Shown: positions 1 to 8,669 of the stretch, in pieces
How the letters are laid out: each line of letters opens with the position of its first letter
Numbering within the stretch: the first letter of the stretch is position 1
Assembly (NCBI RefSeq): GCF_004368405.1
Contig: NZ_SBJH01000008.1
Coordinates: forward strand, 124,001-188,000
Origin: Olivibacter sp. XZL3
GTDB lineage: Bacteria > Bacteroidota > Bacteroidia > Sphingobacteriales > Sphingobacteriaceae
DNA length: 64,000 nucleotides
Direction of reading: 5' to 3'
The notes under the pieces: generated by a model
What the model was told of the DNA's origin: nothing
Database searches by the model: none
The model's input: only the letters and a program-made list of their open reading frames with translations
Position numbers and translations under genes: made by a program

Positions 1-838
1 CGTGTTGGATAACTTTGGGGTTTCTTCCCATAATATCTTCGGCTTTTAACTGTCCGATATCTTGATTTGATTCAAGCATCCTTCTTATATCGCCGTCGGT
101 AATCACGCCGATGATTTTTCTGTCGTCAACTACGGCTACCGCACCCATTCGATTTTTAGTTATTTCCACCAATACTGCTTTAATAGGCGTGTCACTTTCT
201 ACCGCTGGCTTAGTGTGCTGACGAGCCAAATCGCCCACCTTTAGGTAAAGCTGTTTTCCAAGCGCACCGCCTGGGTGATATTTGGCAAAATCATCATTGG
301 TGAAAGACCGGCATTCCAGGAGGCAGATGGCCAATGCGTCGCCCATAGCAAGTTGCGCCGTAGTACTCGTGGTGGGCGCCAAATTTAACGGGCATGCTTC
401 TCTGGAGACCGTTGTATCCAGTAGGAAATCTGCCTGTTCGGCCAAATAGGATTTTGTATTTCCAACCATTGCGATTATCTTTGCGTTGGAATTTTTAAGC
501 AGTGGTACAAGCACTTTGATTTCCGGGGTATTTCCGCTCCTAGAGATGGCTATTACAATGTCCTCTTGTTGTAGCATCCCTAAATCTCCGTGAATGGCGT
601 CTGCCGCGTGCATGAAAATTGCCGGTGTTCCTGTAGAGTTCATGGTGGCAACAATTTTCTGTGCAATGATAGCACTTTTACCTATTCCTGTAATAATTAC
701 ACGGCCCTTTATACTCAGTATGGCATATACGGTGTTGATGAAATCGTCGTTGATATTTTTGGTCAAATTACTAATCGCTTCGGCTTCTAATGATAGTGCG
801 GTAATGGCAATATTTTCAATGTCAGATTTGGTTTTCAC
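1..838 (-). CDS. kdsD: Arabinose-5-phosphate isomerase, KpsF/KdsD family (3' end outside window)
   Basis: Predicted to convert ribulose 5-phosphate to arabinose 5-phosphate, the first step of Kdo synthesis for LPS. I translated the minus strand from a GTG at 838; the frame stays open to the window edge (279 codons), so about 40 C-terminal residues are missing. The N-terminal SIS domain contains GIGKSAIIAQK and the phosphosugar-binding segment AISRSGNTPE. It is followed by the KYHPGGALGKQL linker and CBS repeats (for example NRMGAVAVVDDRKIIGVITDGD). No ATG lies in frame nearby upstream, so GTG is chosen. It is divergent from recQ, and kdsA, two steps later in the same pathway, lies just beyond recQ. 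Confident. Confidence 0.93.
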   Translation of the reverse strand, partial: MKTKSDIENIAITALSLEAEAISNLTKNINDDFINTVYAILSIKGRVIITGIGKSAIIAQKIVATMNSTGTPAIFMHAADAIHGDLGMLQQEDIVIAISRSGNTPEIKVLVPLLKNSNAKIIAMVGNTKSYLAEQADFLLDTTVSREACPLNLAPTTSTTAQLAMGDALAICLLECRSFTNDDFAKYHPGGALGKQLYLKVGDLARQHTKPAVESDTPIKAVLVEITKNRMGAVAVVDDRKIIGVITDGDIRRMLESNQDIGQLKAEDIMGRNPKVIQH

Positions 839-872
839 GGATATTTTTTATTAATTTTAGTAAGAATTAAGG

Positions 873-880
873 CAAATTTA
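873..880 (-). promoter_or_regulatory. Candidate -7 element for kdsD
   Basis: The minus strand reads TAAATTTG, a full match to the Bacteroidota -7 consensus TAnnTTTG, 35 nt upstream of the kdsD GTG. No good -33 TTTG is visible at the expected distance, so this call rests on one box. Confidence 0.4.
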
Positions 881-934
881 TGTTATTTTAAATATTAATG
901 GACATAAGCCTTTCTTTAATTTTTCGGAAGGACA

Positions 935-3124
935 ATGGAGATAGAAAAAACATTATTTGACAATTTGCAGAATTTTTTTGGTTTTGATACTTTTAAGGGA
1001 GATCAAGAGGCGATAATAACCAATATTCTGCAAAAAAAGGACACGTTTGTGATAATGCCAACCGGTGGCGGAAAATCAATATGTTATCAGTTACCGGCAT
1101 TAATGAGTGAGGGAACCGCTGTTGTTATATCACCGTTGATAGCACTGATGAAGAATCAGGTTGACCAATTAAGGGCTTTTGGAGGAACGGACAGTATTGC
1201 CCACTTTCTAAACTCGTCACTCAATAAAAGCGAAATTACCCGAGTGAAACAGGATGTGTTGGACGGCAAAACGAAACTGCTGTACGTAGCTCCTGAATCG
1301 CTTTCAAAAGCTGATAACATCGAATTCCTTAAACTGATAACGGTGTCATTCGTGGCGGTGGATGAGGCTCATTGTATTTCAGAATGGGGGCATGACTTCC
1401 GACCTGAATATCGAAAAATCAGGCAGGTAATCAATGGGATAGGAGAGAACATACCCATCATTGCGTTAACTGCTACAGCCACGCCGAAGGTCCAGTCAGA
1501 TATACGCAAAAATTTGCAAATGACGGATGCCACCTTATTTAAGTCTTCCTTTAATCGGCCGAATCTATACTATGAGGTACGACCGAAGAAGAACGTGGTT
1601 AAGGAAATTGTAAAATTTATAAAAAATAACACGGGCAAATCGGGTATTATTTATTGTTTAAGTCGCAAGAAAGTAGAGGAAATTGCCGAAGTACTTAATA
1701 TCAACGGCATTCCGGCGCTGCCTTACCATGCCGGTCTGGACGCAAAAACAAGAGCCGAGACGCAAGATAAATTCTTGATGGAAGATGTGGAGGTTATAGT
1801 GGCAACGATTGCTTTTGGGATGGGCATCGATAAACCGGACGTTCGGTATGTAATCCATCATGATATACCCAAAAGTATGGAAGGCTACTATCAGGAAACC
1901 GGCAGAGCAGGACGTGATGGTGGTGAGGGCGTTTGTGTCGCCTTTTACTCGGAGAAAGATATAGAGAAGCTAACCAAGTTCATGAAGGATAAGCCTGTTT
2001 CTGAGAGGGAAATTGGGACGCAGATACTCAAGGAGGTCATCGATTATTCCGAATCATCGGTGTGTAGAAGAAAGCAAATCCTCCACTATTTTGGCGAAAA
2101 TTTTAATGAGGCGGGCTGTAACAATATGTGCGATAACTGTAATAGCCATCGTACACAGTTTGATGCCGATGAATCCTTACATAAGGTGTTGTCTTTTATT
2201 AAAGAGCAAGGAGAAAAGTTTGATGATTTCCATATCATTAACGTCATGATCGGACAAAACAATCAGCCTGTTTCGTCATACAAGCACGACACGCATCCGT
2301 TTTTCGGATCTGGAAAAGAACAGGGCTTGGTATATTGGAAGTCGTTGTTGAGACAAGCCGTGTTAGACAACTTTTTATATAAGGATATAGATAACTATGG
2401 GCTATTAAAGTTGACTAAAACAGGAATGGATTTTATTGACAACCCTTATAGCATCAAGTTCTACTTAAACAATCCGATGGAGAAAACGGACGAAGATGGG
2501 GATGAGGCACAAACGCAAGGCGGTGGAGCTTTGGATACACAGCTGTTGCAGATGCTAAAGGACTTGAGAAAAAAGATAGCAAAAAGTAAGGGGCTGCCTC
2601 CATTCGTTATTTTTCAGGATCCTTCCCTAGAAGAGATGTGTACTCATTACCCGGTAACCTTAGATGAACTGAAACAGATTCATGGAGTAGGCGCGGGGAA
2701 AGCGGCAAAGTTTGGCAGCCAATTTGTTTCGTTAATCAAAAGCTATGTGGAGGAGAACGATATCGACCGTCCGGTAGATCTGGTCATTAAAGGAACAGCT
2801 AATAAGTCAGCATTGAAAGTTTCCATTATTCAGAATATTGACCGAAAGATAGGTTTAGACGACATTGCTTCGGCCAAGGGCTTGTCTTATGAAGATATAT
2901 TAAAAGAGGTTGAATCCATCGTTAACTCTGGAACCAAGCTTAATTTGAACTATTTCATAGATGAGATGATTGATGGAGACCGCCAGGAGGAAGTTTTTGA
3001 TTATTTCCGTACAGCCGAGGTAGATTCGATTGACGCTGCATTGAGCGATTTAGGGACGGAGGATTATACATTTGAAGAGATCCAATTGATGCGGATTAAA
3101 TTTATGTCCGAGCTCGGAAATTGA
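935..3124 (+). CDS. recQ: ATP-dependent DNA helicase RecQ
   Basis: A 3'-5' superfamily 2 helicase for recombination and replication-fork repair. In order: helicase core with Walker A MPTGGGKS (K47) and DEAH box (VAVDEAHCISEWG, about residue 143), motif VI QETGRAGRDG, an RQC zinc site with cysteines in VCRRKQILHYFG and CNNMCDNC, a winged helix, an HRDC domain (about residues 525-605), and a C-terminal helical extension with an HTH_40-like look. At 729 aa it is the longer RecQ type common in Bacteroidota (E. coli RecQ is about 610 aa). The ATG has a GGAAGGA ribosome-binding site 2 nt upstream, unusually clear for this sequence. It lies between kdsD and kdsA. Confidence 0.96.
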   Translation: MEIEKTLFDNLQNFFGFDTFKGDQEAIITNILQKKDTFVIMPTGGGKSICYQLPALMSEGTAVVISPLIALMKNQVDQLRAFGGTDSIAHFLNSSLNKSEITRVKQDVLDGKTKLLYVAPESLSKADNIEFLKLITVSFVAVDEAHCISEWGHDFRPEYRKIRQVINGIGENIPIIALTATATPKVQSDIRKNLQMTDATLFKSSFNRPNLYYEVRPKKNVVKEIVKFIKNNTGKSGIIYCLSRKKVEEIAEVLNINGIPALPYHAGLDAKTRAETQDKFLMEDVEVIVATIAFGMGIDKPDVRYVIHHDIPKSMEGYYQETGRAGRDGGEGVCVAFYSEKDIEKLTKFMKDKPVSEREIGTQILKEVIDYSESSVCRRKQILHYFGENFNEAGCNNMCDNCNSHRTQFDADESLHKVLSFIKEQGEKFDDFHIINVMIGQNNQPVSSYKHDTHPFFGSGKEQGLVYWKSLLRQAVLDNFLYKDIDNYGLLKLTKTGMDFIDNPYSIKFYLNNPMEKTDEDGDEAQTQGGGALDTQLLQMLKDLRKKIAKSKGLPPFVIFQDPSLEEMCTHYPVTLDELKQIHGVGAGKAAKFGSQFVSLIKSYVEENDIDRPVDLVIKGTANKSALKVSIIQNIDRKIGLDDIASAKGLSYEDILKEVESIVNSGTKLNLNYFIDEMIDGDRQEEVFDYFRTAEVDSIDAALSDLGTEDYTFEEIQLMRIKFMSELGN

Positions 3125-3220
3125 TAAGCTGACAGTGATTCGCTGAGCAGCATGGGGTTAAGTGATATCGCTTACTGCGTATAGCTTAGTGCATTTATAT
3201 ATAGATAATAACATAAAGAA

Positions 3221-4036
3221 ATGACAATACAATCAATCGCTGGAATCAAACATGCTGATTCCAGCAATTTCTTTCTTATGGCGGGTCCTTGTGCTATTGA
3301 AGGGGAAGCGATGGCTTTGGACATCGCCGAGAAAATAGTAACCATCACCGATAAGCTAAAAATTCCCTATATTTTTAAAGGCTCTTATCGAAAAGCAAAC
3401 CGATCGAAGTTAGACTCTTTTACCGGTATTGGGGACGAAAAAGCGTTAAAGATCTTACGAAAAGTAAGTGAAACCTTCGATGTGCCAACGGTTACAGATA
3501 TTCACGAATCGCACGAAGCGGCTATGGCAGCTGAGTACGTAGATGTATTGCAAATACCTGCGTTTTTGTGTCGACAGACGGAGCTGTTAGTAGCGGCCGG
3601 TAAAACTGGTAAGACGATTAATATTAAAAAAGGCCAGTTTCTATCGGCTCATTCAATGGGTTTTGCGGTCGATAAAGTAATAGAAACGGGTAATACGCAG
3701 GTAATATTAACAGATCGCGGTAACAGCTTCGGCTATCAAGATTTAATTGTGGACTTCCGGGGAATTCCTGTCATGCGATCTTTTGACGTCCCAGTAGTGA
3801 TGGATTGCACTCATTCGCTGCAGCAGCCAAATCAAGTGTCGGGAGTTACTGGCGGTAAACCGGAGTTAATAGCAACAATTGCTAAGGCGGCTATTGCTGT
3901 GGGCGCCGATGGCTTGTTTATAGAAACCCATCCGGACCCGGCGAACGCTAAATCGGATGGCGCTAACATGTTGCACCTGGATCGACTGGAGGAATTATTA
4001 ATCAAGCTTACCCGGATCAGAGAAGCTATTATTTAG
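3221..4036 (+). CDS. kdsA: 3-deoxy-8-phosphooctulonate synthase
   Basis: Condenses arabinose 5-phosphate with phosphoenolpyruvate to give Kdo-8-phosphate for lipid A-core synthesis. At 271 aa it has normal family length. The N-terminal MAGPCAIEGE carries a cysteine (C24) where metal-dependent enzymes of this family have a metal ligand and metal-independent ones have asparagine. His in MDCTHSLQQPN, Glu in FIETHPDP and Asp in AKSDGANM fit the remaining ligands, so I infer the metal-dependent class. Its stop codon directly abuts the stop of the convergent transglutaminase gene, leaving no room for a terminator between them. The 97-nt gap after recQ may hold its own promoter. Confidence 0.95.
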   Translation: MTIQSIAGIKHADSSNFFLMAGPCAIEGEAMALDIAEKIVTITDKLKIPYIFKGSYRKANRSKLDSFTGIGDEKALKILRKVSETFDVPTVTDIHESHEAAMAAEYVDVLQIPAFLCRQTELLVAAGKTGKTINIKKGQFLSAHSMGFAVDKVIETGNTQVILTDRGNSFGYQDLIVDFRGIPVMRSFDVPVVMDCTHSLQQPNQVSGVTGGKPELIATIAKAAIAVGADGLFIETHPDPANAKSDGANMLHLDRLEELLIKLTRIREAII

Positions 4037-4987
4037 CTATTGCTGTTGTTGTTGCTGGTTTCCCATAAGATGGGTCCCTAGGGGTTCCGGGGCTAAAGCA
4101 GAATCCCGCCTTTTCACTGCATTGGTTTGCTCAAACAACTTTCCGTCCTCGTAATGGATAGAAACGTGGACGGAAAGCAATTGGTGACAATTACCCCTAA
4201 AGGTTCCTTTAACAGGTGTGCAATCCTTAAAGTTTCTGCCGATGGCCAGTTTTACATGGTAATTTGTTACCCACGTATTGTTCGTTGGATCAATACCGGC
4301 CCATCCAAATTGAGGTATAAAAGCCTCAATCCAGGCATGTGTCGCACCTTCTCCGCGCATTCCGCTTTTGTTCGGGCATATATAGCCGCTAACGTAACGA
4401 GAAGGGATTTTTAGGGTCCTCAAAATCTGTAGCATTAAATGGGCAAAATCTTGACAGACGCCCGCCTTGTGCTGCAGTATTTCATCGACCGTTGTTTCGA
4501 TATCGGTAATACCTTGGACGTATTTAAAGTGCTTAAATATGTAACTGCTACACTTTTCTATAGTTTCGGCAACGCTTGCACTTCCGGTTGACAGGCTAGT
4601 CACTATATCCCTGATAAGTCCCTGATTTTTGATCTTTTCCGGCTTCGTCAGTTCCGTAAGATACAAGTTGTTGCTTGTCTCTTGATAGAGCTGAGAGAAA
4701 TCACTGTGGAAGTTGACCTGAATGAGGCTCGATGCCGTGGTCCGTACAGTAAGGTGGCTTTCTATGACTAACTCTCGGTGAGGATGCAGAATAGAGAAGG
4801 TGGCCACCTTGTTTTTCCAATAATCGGTATAGGTATGCAGGATCGGGGAGAAGCTGATGTTTAGCTCCTGGTTTATCAGTTCCTGTTCTTGGCAGATGAA
4901 CGGAAATATACGGATCTCATTTACACTTTCAATAACCGACTTTTCGTAGGTGTATTTTGTGATATGGGAGATGGTGTAAATAGCCAT
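4037..4987 (-). CDS. Transglutaminase-like cysteine peptidase
   Basis: Papain-fold transglutaminase-like protein, 316 aa, without a signal peptide, so cytoplasmic. An N-terminal beta-rich region (residues 1-120, the bacterial transglutaminase N-terminal family) precedes the catalytic core with triad C178 (AGVCQDFAHLM), H217 (EGATHAWIEAF) and D233 (AGIDPTNN). The protein ends in a run of six glutamines, probably a disordered tail. It is the last gene of an operon after the permuted ATP-grasp and alpha-E genes, 12 nt from the latter. Related three-gene clusters are thought to make and cleave a peptide or amide conjugate, with this protein as the amidase or peptidase. The substrate is unknown. 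Confidence 0.88.
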   Translation of the reverse strand: MAIYTISHITKYTYEKSVIESVNEIRIFPFICQEQELINQELNISFSPILHTYTDYWKNKVATFSILHPHRELVIESHLTVRTTASSLIQVNFHSDFSQLYQETSNNLYLTELTKPEKIKNQGLIRDIVTSLSTGSASVAETIEKCSSYIFKHFKYVQGITDIETTVDEILQHKAGVCQDFAHLMLQILRTLKIPSRYVSGYICPNKSGMRGEGATHAWIEAFIPQFGWAGIDPTNNTWVTNYHVKLAIGRNFKDCTPVKGTFRGNCHQLLSVHVSIHYEDGKLFEQTNAVKRRDSALAPEPLGTHLMGNQQQQQQ

Positions 4988-4999
4988 AGCGGGGGGATT

Positions 5000-5956
5000 T
5001 TAGTAAGAAAAAAATAAGAGTTTTAGCTTTGCGTTGAAGTCCAGTAGGTCGCGCTTGAGCTCTGCGAAAAATGATTTGATATCAATATGAACCACAGAGC
5101 CAGGATCCATAAATTGAATGCGACTTTGGATTCTGCCAAAAGTCCTTACTAGTTCTGGAACTTCGGGGTTGCTATTTTCTTTGATAAGTATTGCCAACGA
5201 GCGATCGATTTGATTCAGACTGTATAATATAGAATGGGGAAAATCAGGGTTAAAGATCACCTGTTGTAAAATCTGTTGGTTGTGTTTGGTACTCCGATAA
5301 CTCTTGAGGTAAGCTTCGTAGCCAGCAAGTGACAGCAGTAAAAAACGCCAATTAGTGATGTCGCGTTCCTTCCCTAAGTCATAGGCATGTAGTTCACATT
5401 GTTTATCCGTCAAAATAAGCGTTTCGATGCTTCTTTCTACGAATTTCCCTAACCTCATGACGTTCCAAGCGGTTCCTCTTTGCATGGTCACCTCTGCTAC
5501 ACCGACGTAAATCATACTGTGTTTTAAAAATAAATCGATGATTTCTAAGGCATCGGCGCTGGCCAGCTTCAGTTTGACGAAGGGTCTGTTAATTAAGTGG
5601 TAAATAGAGTTGATCTCTTCCCAAACTTCCCTTGTAATATGGTCTTGTACACCGCGGGCGTTTTCGCGGGCTTTTTGTATGATGTTTTTTGCGGAGTTAT
5701 CGTTATTGGCATCCAGTAACAAGTAGTGAAGTGCTGCGTAGGTGTCATTTTCAAACAGTTCGGTTTTGTCCTCCGACAAATCGGTATAAACCTGAAGAAT
5801 AGGCTTCCATGTGCCGCTATTGATGTTTTTATCCAAAGAGTATATATAATGTGTTCTTGCCACGCGGAGCATGTCTTCTACGCGTTCCATGTATCTTGTT
5901 AGCCAGAATAATGAATCTGCAATTCTACTTAACATATCAATTGTTAGGTTAGTCAA
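5000..5956 (-). CDS. Alpha-E domain protein (DUF403 family)
   Basis: An all-helical alpha-E protein of 318 aa. The opening MLSRIADSLFWLTRYMERVEDMLRVARTHY is typical: this family almost always begins with a SLFW..RY.ER motif. No catalytic residues are recognised in the family. It nearly always travels with the permuted ATP-grasp and transglutaminase genes, as here, and may be a scaffold or the acceptor that is modified. Its start overlaps the end of the ATP-grasp gene by 8 nt, suggesting translational coupling. No membrane segment or signal peptide. Confidence 0.88.
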   Translation of the reverse strand: MTNLTIDMLSRIADSLFWLTRYMERVEDMLRVARTHYIYSLDKNINSGTWKPILQVYTDLSEDKTELFENDTYAALHYLLLDANNDNSAKNIIQKARENARGVQDHITREVWEEINSIYHLINRPFVKLKLASADALEIIDLFLKHSMIYVGVAEVTMQRGTAWNVMRLGKFVERSIETLILTDKQCELHAYDLGKERDITNWRFLLLSLAGYEAYLKSYRSTKHNQQILQQVIFNPDFPHSILYSLNQIDRSLAILIKENSNPEVPELVRTFGRIQSRIQFMDPGSVVHIDIKSFFAELKRDLLDFNAKLKLLFFSY

Positions 5957-7394
5957 TAATCCAGGTGTCTTTGCTGCCGCCCCCTTGCGAAGAGTTGACT
6001 ACGAGGGAACCTTCGGACAGGGCGACACGCGTTAAGCCGCCGGGAACCAGTTTAATTCCTTGCGGACCATATAAAGCATAAGGCCGCAGGTCAACATGAC
6101 GGGGCTGTATTTTCCCATTGATAAAGCATGGTACCGTGCTTAATTGAATAATAGGTTGTGCAACGTAATTGCGGGGATTCCGCTCAATTTCACTTTTCGC
6201 CTTTAGCCATTCCCGCTCACTGATTGTATTCCCCATGATCATTCCGTATCCGCCCGATTGGTTGGTGTTTTTAATAACCAGATTTTCGATGTTTGAAAGC
6301 GCATATTTAAGTGCATCAGGGTCGCTCAGTTGATAGGTCGGGATATTATTTAAGATCGGCTCCTCGTTCAAATAATATTTGATCATCTCGGGCACGAAAG
6401 TATATACCGCTTTATCGTCGGCAACGCCGTTGCCAACAGCGTTTACAATGGCTACATTTCCTTTTCGGTAGGTACTTAGCAGCCCCGGCACACCGAGGAG
6501 GCTGTCTTGTTTAAAAACCAAGGGGTCTAGAAATTCATCGTCCACGCGCCTGTATATCACATTGACCTGTTTAAGACCTTTGGTGGTTTTTGTATAGACT
6601 TTGTGATTATCAACCACTAAATCTCGACTTTCAACAAGATCAACGCCCATTTGTTTTGCTAAAAATGTGTGTTCGTAATATGCTGAATTGAAAATTCCAG
6701 GTGTCAGTATCACGATGTAGGGGTCGGATACTTGGGAAGAAACAAGGTCTAGTAGCACTTCATGTAAGAGTGTGGGGTAGTGGGTGACACTCCTGACGTT
6801 CGAAGTCGATAATATGTCCGGAAAAATTCTTTTGGTTACATCGCGATTCTCGAGCATGTAGCTAACGCCGGAAGGAGTCCGCAGATTGTCTTCCAATACA
6901 TAAAATTTGCCGTCGCTTCCCCGGATGAGATCTATTCCGGAGATATGAACATATATATCGTAAGGAACCTTGATGCCATAGACTTCTCGGGTATAATGAG
7001 GACAACTGGCTATTAAGTCCACCGGCACAATACCGTCATGCAATATCTGCTGATTACTATAAATATCTTTAAGGAACAGATTAAGCGCCTTCAGGCGTTG
7101 GATAATGCCTTTTTCTATTTCGGCCCATTCGCTACCGGTAATAATCCTTGGGATAATGTCAAAGGGGAAAACGCGTTCAATTCCTTCATTATTGTTATAA
7201 ACGGTAAAGGTGATACCTTGGTTTAAAAACAGTTCGCCGGCTAGGCGATGTCGATTGCTCATACTGTCGACATCAAGGTTTTTAAGCATGGAAAAAACAT
7301 GGCTATATTGTTGTCTAATATTTTTTGAATCGTACATCTCGTCCCATGTGTTCTCACGATGCACATATTGGTCAAGAAAATGTTCATTTGCCAT
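5949..7394 (-). CDS. Circularly permuted ATP-grasp protein (DUF404/DUF407 type)
   Basis: First gene of the operon, 481 aa, cytoplasmic. Recognisable permuted ATP-grasp segments are YVLEDNLRTPSGVSYMLENR (about residues 165-185), VIYRRVDDEFLDPL, NAVGNGVADDKAVYTF, LVIKNTNQSGGYGM and the late CFINGKIQPRHVDLRPYALYG. Family members are predicted amide- or peptide-bond-forming ligases; the natural substrate is unknown. Together with the alpha-E and transglutaminase proteins it should form a small modification system that works in the cytosol. In some genomes this cluster also carries an Anbu (HslV-like) peptidase gene; none is beside it here. Confidence 0.9.
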   Translation of the reverse strand: MANEHFLDQYVHRENTWDEMYDSKNIRQQYSHVFSMLKNLDVDSMSNRHRLAGELFLNQGITFTVYNNNEGIERVFPFDIIPRIITGSEWAEIEKGIIQRLKALNLFLKDIYSNQQILHDGIVPVDLIASCPHYTREVYGIKVPYDIYVHISGIDLIRGSDGKFYVLEDNLRTPSGVSYMLENRDVTKRIFPDILSTSNVRSVTHYPTLLHEVLLDLVSSQVSDPYIVILTPGIFNSAYYEHTFLAKQMGVDLVESRDLVVDNHKVYTKTTKGLKQVNVIYRRVDDEFLDPLVFKQDSLLGVPGLLSTYRKGNVAIVNAVGNGVADDKAVYTFVPEMIKYYLNEEPILNNIPTYQLSDPDALKYALSNIENLVIKNTNQSGGYGMIMGNTISEREWLKAKSEIERNPRNYVAQPIIQLSTVPCFINGKIQPRHVDLRPYALYGPQGIKLVPGGLTRVALSEGSLVVNSSQGGGSKDTWIID

Positions 7395-7863
7395 ATGTTT
7401 ATGAATTTTCTATAATTTTAAGGAAATAAGGTTGCATTATCAATAATAAAATACCAAAAATATTCATTTTTGAACATCATAAACCGACTTTATAGTCTTT
7501 TTTTGATCTATTTTATAAATTTTACGTGTATAATTTGTTGGATGTTAAAAGACGTAGGAGAATATAGGTTTGAAAGCAACGGTTTTGAGCTTACTCTTGG
7601 TTACTAATTTAAAATAATGCGTTTTTCGTTTATTTTTGTATAGATTTAGCTGCGTCGCTATGCGGTTTCTGTTGAAGTGACGACCGGATTGGTTTATTGT
7701 CATATTTGAACGTGACCCAAAACTTCGGAAAAGTTTCGATATCTGTGAAATGCTAATACGATTACTTGCGCTTGCCAGATGAATCATGAACACGATATGT
7801 TATATAATTTATATTATGTTAAATAGAATTTGCTAAGCTCGATAATTCCAGACCAATCCGCAA
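7395..7863. other. AT-rich intergenic region between divergent genes
   Basis: About 470 nt with no convincing gene. An 82-codon minus-strand frame at 7545-7793 is dismissed: its composition resembles neither neighbour nor a known family. A minus-strand TATTTTTG (7455-7462) matches the -7 consensus and could drive the ATP-grasp operon, giving a leader of about 55 nt, but no -33 box is evident. The rest shows only AT-rich tracts. Confidence 0.5.
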
Positions 7864-7879
7864 TAATTTTGTAGATTTG
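7864..7879 (+). promoter_or_regulatory. Two adjoining -7 boxes before the small conserved gene
   Basis: TAATTTTG (7864-7871) is followed at once by TAGATTTG (7872-7879). Both match TAnnTTTG perfectly and would give leaders of about 35-43 nt for the gene at 7917. No TTTG sits at the usual distance upstream (the nearest is 31 nt before the first box), so strength is uncertain. Confidence 0.4.
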
Positions 7880-7916
7880 TTTTCTATTTCAGTTTTATCC
7901 ATCTATTTGTTGTTTA

Positions 7917-8165
7917 ATGAGAGCGATTGCCGAACTTCCGCATAAAGAATGTAAAATCACTATCTTTTCGATGAATCAAAAATTCATCGTCAAATTTGAA
8001 CAAGGTACATTAGAACAAGTTTACAAAATCTCTGAATTGGATGTGACCGATGGCGTCAATGGCGTCTTTCAAATTTTAGATGAGGAATTTGTACAGGGTG
8101 TTGTTGAGCGCTTTGCTGCCATGCGGACTGATTTCAAAATGGCTTACGACCGACACGAATATTAG
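7917..8165 (+). CDS. Small conserved hypothetical protein
   Basis: An 82-aa soluble, acidic protein (many E/D, ending RHEY) with no signal peptide or membrane segment. I do not recognise a named domain. It looks like a real gene: even codon use, a -7 promoter box upstream, a stem-loop just after its stop, and intergenic DNA on both sides. Pattern of alternating hydrophobic and charged residues (CKITIFSMNQKFIVKFEQG) suggests a small beta-containing fold. I have an impression of similar short proteins in other Sphingobacteriaceae, but cannot verify this here. Function unknown. Confidence 0.65.
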   Translation: MRAIAELPHKECKITIFSMNQKFIVKFEQGTLEQVYKISELDVTDGVNGVFQILDEEFVQGVVERFAAMRTDFKMAYDRHEY

Positions 8166-8190
8166 CATAATCTCTTGAATCAATCTTATC

Positions 8191-8207
8191 CCGCTTGGTT
8201 TAAGCGG
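8191..8207 (+). terminator. Stem-loop after the small conserved gene
   Basis: CCGCTT-GGTTT-AAGCGG forms a perfect 6-bp stem with a 5-nt loop, 26 nt past the stop. There is no T tract directly after it, so termination is only inferred. Confidence 0.4.
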
Positions 8208-8669
8208 ACCGGCCCTCTTATTTACCTCTCTTCTTCCCTGTCTTAAATAATTGTTTCTATAAAGTATTTAATAGTCTGTAATACAACTTCTTATAATGTG
8301 TGTCTATAATGAACAGAATATTATTTGGCAGATACGTAGAATATCTCTTTATTGTTAACATCTGTTATAAATGTTTAGTTTATATAAAGAGTATAATATC
8401 TTGTTATATACTACTTTTATCTGTTTAATAAAAATTATATTTGGTTGTTTTGCTTACCAAATATCGTTTTATGAATGTTGTATTAAGCGAATCTCGGTAC
8501 TTTGGAAGAGCTCAGATTGTCCGTCGTGAGTTGTAGCTTATTAGCACGCCTTTCTTATCAGGCATGTTGAGCGCACAGCGTAGTTGGAATATTGATATGT
8601 AGTTGTTTGTTGCCTGCGAGTAGGCTTTTTCTTTAAGGGATATAGTGTAGTGAGATGGAAATATCGCGA
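8208..8669. other. AT-rich intergenic region with a 9-bp hairpin
   Basis: Some 460 nt without a plausible gene. The only clear structure is ATATTTGGT (8437-8445) and its perfect complement ACCAAATAT (8456-8464) around a 10-nt loop. A small GCCT/AGGC hairpin followed by TTTTT lies near 8611-8629 on the plus strand. Neither can be tied to a gene. Confidence 0.4.

Noticed and set aside
7545-7793. 82-codon minus-strand frame between the ATP-grasp operon and the small conserved gene
   Set aside because: No promoter fit, no family likeness and composition unlike neighbours; probably chance in AT-rich DNA.
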